From positions 124,310 through 188,309 of the forward strand of contig QANU01008245.1 of NCBI GenBank assembly GCA_003254905.1: 64,000 nt of DNA, read 5' to 3'. Shown here in pieces: positions 61,076 to 64,000 of this stretch. Each line of letters starts with the position of its first letter. Positions within the stretch are counted from its first letter, which is position 1. Position numbers and translations under genes: made by a program. The stretch is from Nissolia schottii (lineage: Eukaryota; Streptophyta; Magnoliopsida; Fabales; Fabaceae). Below the pieces are notes generated by a model that saw nothing but the letters and a program-made list of their open reading frames with translations, was not told where the DNA came from and made no database searches.

Positions 61076-62288
61076 ATTATTTATTCGAAGAAAAACTAGA
61101 CAAATCATTATTCAGTTTCGTTGGCCCAAATCAAGCATGTTCACATCACATTTAGAAGGGAATGCATTCATGTCATCAATTATAAGCTTTCATGAGCAAT
61201 GGATACATCATGCTGTGCACTCATCTAGAATCCACTAACTCTTGCAAAGATATCTTGGCAATTCAAGAAAGCATAGTTCTACCCCCAAAAGGTAACAGCG
61301 ACAAAGTATCCAGTCAAATATAAAATATGGTGAATAATTGGAAGCTATACAGCGGTCCCATTCATGCAAACACTTCTCAAACGAAACAAGCACCATCTAA
61401 ACATTTTACACATTCTAAGTTCTCTAAAATAATGTCAGAAGACTTGGCTAATCCAATTAAAGGATGAACCACGGCTCCCAAAATTCAACCCTTTTGATGA
61501 CAGTTGCCATCATCTGGGTGTTAAGCACAACATGATCTAACACGATAAGGTTCATCTAATCAAAATCTTTACATCTTGTTGACATATCCCACTGCCCACG
61601 TATCTAGCATTAAGCAATAATGAGTGTGAAAATTGTAAGACTCCAAATTTGGCATAGGAAAGTCAAATCAGAGGCATACTATTGAAAGAGGAACACTTGT
61701 AAGAGTGGGCAATTGCATGGAATTAATTACACGTGCCAACTTATTATTACTGATAGCACCTACTCACATCATGTATTCTAAATTGCCCGCGTTCTCAAAA
61801 TTGTAAGTTACTAGACAAAGACCATTGTCTCTTTCACCTCTTTAGATAGAAACATCAATATTTAAAATCCAGCCACAATAAAGTAGATGATCAACAAGAA
61901 CAATGTAGTCCAGCTAACTATTTATATTTTCTACTACCTCCATCCAGTATTAAGAAATGAACACAAATTAAGAAATCAATTAATTTGTACACACTCAAAG
62001 AAAACATTAAGTGTTTAGACTAAATTACCCATGAATAAGTGTTATGAAAAATTGTAATGCAATTAATACAATAATAGAGAGCTCATAATAAATAGGGATA
62101 TAGTTGGAAAGACAATAATTAATATTTCCTTAATCTAATCAAATGACAACTAATTTTGGATAAAGTTTTAGGTAAAATGTGACATGTAAGATTGGACAGA
62201 GGGAGTACGAGGAAAATATTTTCTCTCATTCCAGTCTTCTAGGTGTGTCCATAATGAACATAAAGCGACAAAAAATAAGGGAAAACGC

Positions 62289-62650
62289 AATTTACCTCAT
62301 TGAAATAAACGCACTTTACCCCCTAAGTAAAAAAAAAGTACAAATTAACCCCCAAATTTATAACACTGCAAATCCACCCTTAATGACCAAAACTACCCTC
62401 ATCTGCACGAAGAAAAAATGGACAAAGATCCTCTAAAGAGAAGATATCACTTCACTTTAGAGGAGAAAGTGCGATCCTCACTTTAGAGGATCCAAATCCC
62501 AAAAGAAGGATAGGGAGGGGAAGGAGATGGGGGTAGTTTGGCCATATAAGGGTTGATTTGCACTATTATAAAACATTAGGAGGTCAATTTGCACGTTTTT
62601 AAAATTCAAGGGGTAAATTGAACATGACGTATACTTCAAGGGGGTAAAGG
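62289..62650. mobile_element. MITE-like inverted repeat hosting another MITE
   Basis: The left arm (AATTTACCTCATTGAAATAA, TTTACCCCCTAAGT, TACAAATTAACCCCC, CTGCAAATCCACCCTTA) pairs with the right arm (complement TTTACCCCCTTGAAGTATAC, AATTTACCCCTTGAA, GTGCAAATTGACCTCC, GTGCAAATCAACCCTTA). The second MITE (62427-62492) lies near the centre. Confidence 0.7.
62427..62492. mobile_element. Short MITE, same family as 38146-38300
   Basis: GATCCTCTAAAGAGAAGAT at the left and ATCCTCACTTTAGAGGATCC at the right pair as inverted ends and share the CTAAAGTGA/TCACTTTAG core with the intron copy at 38146. At 66 bases it looks internally deleted. Confidence 0.7.
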
Positions 62651-62776
62651 ACAGTCACATATTTTTCATTTAGTTTTACATGACATCACATAATACTGAC
62701 ACAAAAATTACCTTTAAAACATAGGTTAATATTTTAAGGCAGCACACCTTCTTGAATTGTTAAGGCATGAACTCTA

Positions 62777-63033
62777 AGGTAGCGTTTGGTTCCTGTCATG
62801 GGACATATGAGACAGAGACAGAGACATTGGGGATAGAAACATATTTGGAGGAGGAGACAAAGACAAAAAAAAAATTCAAAATTGTCTTTATATCTCCAAA
62901 AGAAGGGACACGAGAGACATGTCTTTGCGACAACTTTTACACTTATTTCTATACCTCCAGAAAAAAGGATGCAGGAGACGCATTTCTATTGTCTCATTGT
63001 CTTCTGTCCCAGGACACTAACCAAACACTACCT
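62777..63033. mobile_element. hAT-like MITE, about 257 bp
   Basis: The ends AGGTAGCGTTTGGTT and the complement AGGTAGTGTTTGGTT are 15-bp inverted repeats with one mismatch. GACATTGGGGATAGAAACAT and CGAGAGACATGTCTTTG are shared with the copy at 34083-34288. A clean 8-bp target duplication was not seen. Confidence 0.8.
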
Positions 63034-64000
63034 AACAATAAGTGACGTGTTAGAGGTGATACTAAACTTGTCAGAGTCATCAATAAAAACCATTCTCATG
63101 CCTTCTTCTAACAGCTTAAGCTTTTCGAATACTTGGCTGCTCAACATGGTATTGAAGTTTGTTTAACCTAATGGTCAAGATCTTAATCCTTTCTATCACC
63201 TTTATCTCAATTTAAAATTTGAAAGAGGGAAGATAAGATATACTAAATAAGAAGCTATGTTCGGGCCTTCTACTAACAGCATAGGATTTACCATAGTTAA
63301 ATTCATGGGGGGGGGGGTTCAAAACCTACAATAGTGAATCACATAATAGTGAAAATCACATACCTTCACTGGTATTTTTAATTTCTTAATAGCAAGATTA
63401 TACACTATAATCATCCCCAGCATGTCTTGGCAGCTTTTGTGCTTTATCAAACAAAGCAGTGACAATTGAAATAAAACTAAGATCTATTATAACTTTATAA
63501 GTTGGTTGTACTCCTAAGTTATCATTGAATACATGATAATTCTTCATGTGACATCTTCTAGATGATGGCAAGTAGCCCGGAGATGAATATTCTTGCCTTT
63601 TGGAATCCAGAGACAAAGAGAATAGTGACGCCTTAGTCACAAAATCCCATTCATGATACTATGACTATTTACCATATAATTCTAAAGCCCAAATCATTAG
63701 AGTGCATATCGGCATATGGCTCAAGGAAACAGAAGCACTCAAGTTTCTTGATGTTATATTCATATTTTTCAAACCATAAATCGTATTGTGAATCTTGACC
63801 CGTTTTGTATCATGCAATTCAGAAGCATATTCATAAAAAACCTAAATAACAAAATTACACACCTAGAACATAAAGAGGGTGGACGAGAGTGCAGACAGAT
63901 GGAGAAGAGAATGCAAAGAGTGCAAACTGCAAACTGCAGATTGCAGACCTCGAAAGGCATAGAAGAGACTGTTGACATTTTCTTATGGATTATAGATGTA
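63034..64000. other. Non-coding DNA, possibly intron of the B' gene
   Basis: No exon was recognised on either strand. The minus-strand frame 63398-63640 has no known motif. A G9-type homopolymer lies near 63308-63317. Confidence 0.45.

Noticed and set aside
63398..63640. 80-residue minus-strand ORF as an exon of the PP2A B' gene
   Set aside because: None of its sequence resembles the B56 HEAT-like domain, and no in-phase junction to the terminal exon is apparent.

Overview
The window is plant nuclear DNA. It has split genes with short introns and GT-AG borders, plant-only families (type-B response regulator, WVD2-like TPX2 protein, HHL1, chloroplast small heat-shock protein, BAHD acyltransferase), AT-rich intergenic DNA, and many retrotransposons and MITEs. 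The proteins look eudicot and probably legume-like, but that is an inference from general resemblance; no sequence here fixes the species. A run of Ns (16864-17297) marks an assembly gap.

Layout. 1-3905: one LINE retrotransposon in two opposed pieces, with the 3' part on the minus strand and the 5' part on the plus strand. 7325-9070 (+): RING-finger protein of the AIRP2 type. 10708-12763 (+): small acidic protein resembling the snoRNP-assembly factor NOPCHAP1. 13756-16060 (+): decayed Ty1/copia element. 16864-32700: a gene-poor block of about 16 kb holding the gap, tandem repeats, a 923-bp foldback element, a solo LTR with target-site duplication, a tRNA-derived SINE with target-site duplication, and LTR-derived sequence with a palindrome cluster. 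32787-37015 (+): type-B cytokinin response regulator. 37793-41846 (-): TPX2/WVD2-like microtubule-associated protein, convergent with it. 43762-44781 (-): chloroplast-type small HSP with heat-shock elements and a TATA box. 46180-48314 (-): HHL1. 48890-52085 (-): second decayed copia element carrying a foreign LTR piece. 53709-56321 (+): BAHD acyltransferase. 57480-58480: gypsy-like LTR end with primer-binding-site-like sequence. 60322-60678 (-): last coding exon of a PP2A B' (B56) subunit; its upstream exons are not visible before the window ends. 60785-63033: three or four MITE-type inverted repeats.

The genes are ordinary single-copy plant genes with no operon-like relation. Several act in signalling or stress: ABA-type ubiquitin ligase, cytokinin transcription factor, heat shock, high-light protection of photosystem II. 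That clustering is probably chance. All gene models below were built by hand from reading frames, splice-site phase and family resemblance. Intron phases close without a frameshift in every complete model (254, 191, 579, 628, 243, 235 and 435 residues).

The most interesting structure is in the repeats. These are a LINE whose two halves meet as expected from twin-primed reverse transcription, a dispersed TGCACAAAC minisatellite family with a repeated architecture at three loci, a large foldback element, and two MITE families each present twice with one copy in a gene intron.
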